Shown: in pieces, positions 61,526 to 64,000 of the stretch | How the letters are laid out: every line of letters starts with the position of its first letter | Position numbering within the stretch: position 1 is the first letter of the stretch | Source of the DNA: Roseivirga sp. | Lineage (GTDB): Bacteria > Bacteroidota > Bacteroidia > Cytophagales > Cyclobacteriaceae | Reading direction: 5' to 3' | Assembly (NCBI GenBank): GCA_029262895.1 | Contig: JAJCYM010000081.1 | Span: 105,512 to 169,511, forward strand | DNA length: 64,000 bases | The notes under the pieces: model-generated | Told to the model about the DNA's origin: nothing | What the model saw: only the letters and a program-made list of their open reading frames with translations | Database searches by the model: none | Translations under genes and position numbers: made by a program

Positions 61526-62062
61526 ATGTCTACTTTAACCATCATACTCATCATTGTAGGTGCCATTGTTTTTTTGGTTCTATTGATTGGATTCACCTCT
61601 CCCAGAATAGCCAAAATGGAGCGCTCAGTTAACATCAAGGCCTCAGTTGATACCATTTGGCCTTACCTCAACAACCTGAAGATGTTTGTGGACAACTGGT
61701 CTCCCTGGACTGAAAAAGATCCAAATGCTGTACATAAGTACAACGATATTGCCGAAGGTGTTGGAGCGCACTATTCCTGGAAGGGTGAACCTAAAAAAGT
61801 GGGTGAAGGGTCAATGGAAATAAAAACCAGTGAAGACATGAATTTGGTCAAGGTTCATTTGGAATTCAAAGGGCGCGGTGATGCCATGGCCGGCTGGGTT
61901 CTGCGTGACAACGGTGACGGCACCTGCCAGGTAACCTGGGATTTTGAATCGGACAACGGCATGAATCCCATGGCCAGAATATTCGGTAGAATGATGGATA
62001 AGTTTCTCGGACCGGACTATGAAAATGGTCTGAATAAGCTCAAAACCGTTTGTGAAGGCTAA
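61526..62062 (+). CDS. SRPBCC-family protein with N-terminal membrane helix
   Basis: A protein of 178 residues. Residues 3-24 are a membrane helix (IILIIVGAIVFLVLLIGFT); the rest is a START-like polyketide cyclase/dehydrase fold: ERSVNIKASVDTIWPYLNNL, GVGAHYSWKGEPKKVGEGSM, and GTCQVTWDFESDNGMNP, ending in a long helix. The fold binds lipophilic ligands; the membrane helix would anchor it to the inner membrane. The gene converges with that of the 172-residue protein at 62065, two bases between the stops. Confidence 0.85.
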   Translation: MSTLTIILIIVGAIVFLVLLIGFTSPRIAKMERSVNIKASVDTIWPYLNNLKMFVDNWSPWTEKDPNAVHKYNDIAEGVGAHYSWKGEPKKVGEGSMEIKTSEDMNLVKVHLEFKGRGDAMAGWVLRDNGDGTCQVTWDFESDNGMNPMARIFGRMMDKFLGPDYENGLNKLKTVCEG

Positions 62063-62064
62063 AC

Positions 62065-62583
62065 TTACTTTACTCTTTTAGCCTCCTCCACATAAAGCTT
62101 GACCCACTTGGGCTCCCCCTCGAAGGCAGAGTTCCAGCCTGTCCAGATCAGGTGGTCTTTGTCCGCAAAATTGATGGTGCTCCTGGAAAACGCGTCTTCT
62201 CCTGGCTCGTAAACTGGGATAACTTTTAGTTCGGACTTTTCGGCATTCAATCTGATTTCATAAGTGCCACGAAAATCATAGTCACTCCAGGTACTGGTAT
62301 AAATGAAGTGCTTTGTTTTTTTATCAAAATTGATACTCCACTGATAGCTTCGATCTTTGCCATGCCTGTTGCCATTGGTAGTGCACTGTATATAGGTATC
62401 CTGCAATATATACTCGCATGTTCTGGTTCCTTTTTCAATGTATTCTTTGTCCGTTCCAGGGTAAACTACTTCACTTACCTCCCACTTTCCGATCAAAAAA
62501 TCTAGGTCTTTAATAGATTGACTTTGAAGCACTTGACTTGTGGAAAGTAAAGTGATCGTAACTATTAATAAATTTCGTTTCAT
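62065..62583 (-). CDS. Secreted protein, possibly DUF1579-like
   Basis: A protein of 172 residues with signal peptide MKRNLLIVTITLLSTSQVLQSQ. The mature part starts DLDFLIGKWEV and has alternating strands (TRTCEYILQDTYIQCT, KTKHFIYTSTWSDYDFRGTYEI), with a W-x-x-x and F-rich pattern of a small lipocalin-like barrel, similar to the DUF1579 type. The function is unknown. It follows the FtsX gene by nine bases on the same strand, so the two are probably co-transcribed. Confidence 0.75.
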   Translation of the reverse strand: MKRNLLIVTITLLSTSQVLQSQSIKDLDFLIGKWEVSEVVYPGTDKEYIEKGTRTCEYILQDTYIQCTTNGNRHGKDRSYQWSINFDKKTKHFIYTSTWSDYDFRGTYEIRLNAEKSELKVIPVYEPGEDAFSRSTINFADKDHLIWTGWNSAFEGEPKWVKLYVEEAKRVK

Positions 62584-62592
62584 ATTAAAATG

Positions 62593-64000
62593 TTATTCCT
62601 GATTTAAAATGTTGACTGGGTTTATGTGAGCTACTTTTAAAATCGAATTGATTGTAGTTGCAAAAGCGATCACCAAAGAAATACCAAGTGCAATCAGTGG
62701 TGACCACCAAAGAAAGCTTATTCTAAAGGCAAAGCTGTTCAACCATTGGTTGGATGCGAAATAGACTATGGGTAAGGCGATTAAGTTTCCCACTAAGGCC
62801 AGAGTCAAAAAGCTCCGGAAGAAAAGCCCCACAACGTGCAAAACAGAAGACCCCAGAACCTTTCTTATGGCCATTTCTCTTTGCCTTTGTTTTGTGGTAA
62901 ACGAAACCAGTCCCAAAAGACCTAGCATTGAGGTTAAAAAGGCCAGAAATACAAACAAGCTAAAAGCCTTTTTGAATTGACTTTCACCACTATGCCTTAA
63001 TGCCATTTGATCACTCATAAGCGTCCAATCAAAAGGTAATTGTGGAAAATGTGTTTCAAAATTTGCTTGAATCTTACTGGCCAGCTGATTGATATCTTCC
63101 ATTTGGTTGACTCTGACAAATAGATACTTCAACCCAATATGATTCTGAATATATGCCGTTGGTTTTATGGGCTCCCGCAACGACTCCTGGTGATAATCGG
63201 CAACCACTCCAATCACCTGAAGCGTATCCAGATTGGAGAACCATATTCGCTTGTTTAATGCCTCCTCAGGGTTCGAAAATCCATAAATTTCCAATGCCTT
63301 TTTGTTCAGAATTACCGACCTGGTTTCGGATAATTGCTGGAAATTTCGACCCGCTAGAAACTCTGAATCATAGGTATCCAAATAATCCTTGTCTGCTACC
63401 AACTTAAAGATCATTCCACCATCCGTATCACTACTGGCTCCAATGAGTGATGATCCACCTCTCCAACCAACTGCCTCGCCTGGAGCATCTGAAGCGTAAG
63501 AAACATCGATTATCTCTCCCTGATTGAGCAGGTCGATTTTCAGGTTGTTGAGCGAACGATAAAAGCCTTCTGAATCGTTGGTGAAATTTGGCATATCCAC
63601 TAGAATCATGTTTTCCGTGTTAATGCCAATTGGCCTTTCATTCATCTCCTTCAATTGTTCGTTCACGATGATGGCACCAACCAACAAGCATGATGAAGCC
63701 ATAAATTGCCAAATCACAATAGCCCTTCTGACTTTACCGGATGATTTTTTATTGACCGAACGTAATGCGCCAATGGGGCGAAAATTGGAAATCACAACAG
63801 CCGGATAGAATCCCGCAACTGAAGAACTCACCACCCAAAGGATACCAAGTTCCAGCCAAAAGGAAGGTGACCTTAAAAAATCTGAATTTAATGAGAGTCC
63901 GGTATAATTTGCGAGTGGGGATGCTATCCAATAAATAATGAAAACAGCCAAGGCAACCCCGAAGAGATTCGTGATAAATGCCTCCATCAAAAATTGGAAT
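62593..64000 (-). CDS. MacB/FtsX-type permease, N-terminal part beyond window
   Basis: The frame is open to the right edge of the window, so the gene starts outside. The last visible residues at the edge, FQFLMEAF, match the conserved Q-F-x-x-E-A start of the FtsX helix, so the ATG-like codon near 63987 is inside the gene, not its start. About 469 residues are seen: FtsX helices at both ends, a MacB-like core in the middle and REMAIRKVLGSSVLHVVGLF near the C-terminus. It is a paralogue of 58437-61037. Confidence 0.88.
   Translation of the reverse strand, partial: FQFLMEAFITNLFGVALAVFIIYWIASPLANYTGLSLNSDFLRSPSFWLELGILWVVSSSVAGFYPAVVISNFRPIGALRSVNKKSSGKVRRAIVIWQFMASSCLLVGAIIVNEQLKEMNERPIGINTENMILVDMPNFTNDSEGFYRSLNNLKIDLLNQGEIIDVSYASDAPGEAVGWRGGSSLIGASSDTDGGMIFKLVADKDYLDTYDSEFLAGRNFQQLSETRSVILNKKALEIYGFSNPEEALNKRIWFSNLDTLQVIGVVADYHQESLREPIKPTAYIQNHIGLKYLFVRVNQMEDINQLASKIQANFETHFPQLPFDWTLMSDQMALRHSGESQFKKAFSLFVFLAFLTSMLGLLGLVSFTTKQRQREMAIRKVLGSSVLHVVGLFFRSFLTLALVGNLIALPIVYFASNQWLNSFAFRISFLWWSPLIALGISLVIAFATTINSILKVAHINPVNILNQE

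Noticed and set aside
1..64000. CRISPR array, tRNA or rRNA genes, prophage, complete insertion sequence
   Set aside because: No regularly spaced repeats, no tRNA-like cloverleaf or rRNA sequence, and no transposase, integrase or phage genes were seen.

Overview
The window is a stretch of bacterial chromosome of moderate GC content, very probably from a marine or soil member of the Bacteroidota (Cytophagales, of the Roseivirga/Fulvivirga kind; this placement is an inference from gene families, not from a marker gene). Points in favour are the AraC regulators with multi-helix membrane N-termini, a LytTR regulator with a membrane N-terminus, FtsX-type permeases paired with PadR regulators, a DUF5916 protein, three large secreted Asp-box (BNR/VPS10-like) proteins, many secreted or lipoprotein enzymes, weak Shine-Dalgarno signals, and a TAnnTTTG-type promoter ahead of a cold-shock gene. 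No rRNA, tRNA, CRISPR array, prophage or complete insertion sequence was seen.

Layout. 0-4 kb: truncated PadR gene with a striking inverted repeat upstream, two tandem secreted paralogues, a membrane AraC regulator and an outer-membrane protein. 4-7 kb: an amino-acid permease translationally coupled to an aldo/keto reductase-RidA fusion. 7-11 kb: a LolA-like secreted protein and an Asp-box propeller gene interrupted by an in-frame TAG. 11-15 kb: two cold-shock genes, an NTF2-like protein, a hydrolase, a tail-anchored winged-helix regulator and a DoxX-like protein. 15-23.5 kb: hydrolase plus CRTAC1-like protein, a transmembrane winged-helix/TolB regulator, a TPR protein, AraC regulator and cyclase. 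23.6-29.3 kb: second Asp-box protein, DUF885 protein and an esterase. 29.3-33.4 kb: a decayed gene remnant, an ABC-2 exporter, and a cytoplasmic BNR protein next to a MoaD/ThiS-like protein. 33.6-40.4 kb: lipoprotein, third Asp-box protein, M24 peptidase, hydrolase, tail-anchored regulator and AHSA1 protein. 40.5-43.1 kb: M28 peptidase followed by a toxin-antitoxin locus with a broken toxin, lying between two copies of the M28 gene's 3' end and terminator. 43-52.4 kb: membrane protein, AraC-GyrI regulator, YaaA, double-VOC lipoprotein, DUF5916 protein, amidase and Tat-exported M24 peptidase. 52.5-64 kb: AraC regulator, two unrecognised proteins (one with HExxH), serine hydrolase, LytTR regulator, MtfA-like peptidase with SEC-C tail, and two FtsX-type permeases, one coupled to PadR.

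Taken together the region is rich in exported enzymes for peptides and amides (M24 x2, M28, amidase, DUF885, serine hydrolase) with uptake and membrane-sensing regulators around them. Shared biology is an inference; most genes form only short operons. The most notable structural signals are two genes broken by single in-frame stops, a pseudogene remnant of a gene still present 2.6 kb away, a duplicated gene end around a TA module, and a palindromic element found three times just upstream of minus-strand start codons, one copy carrying an apparent insertion.
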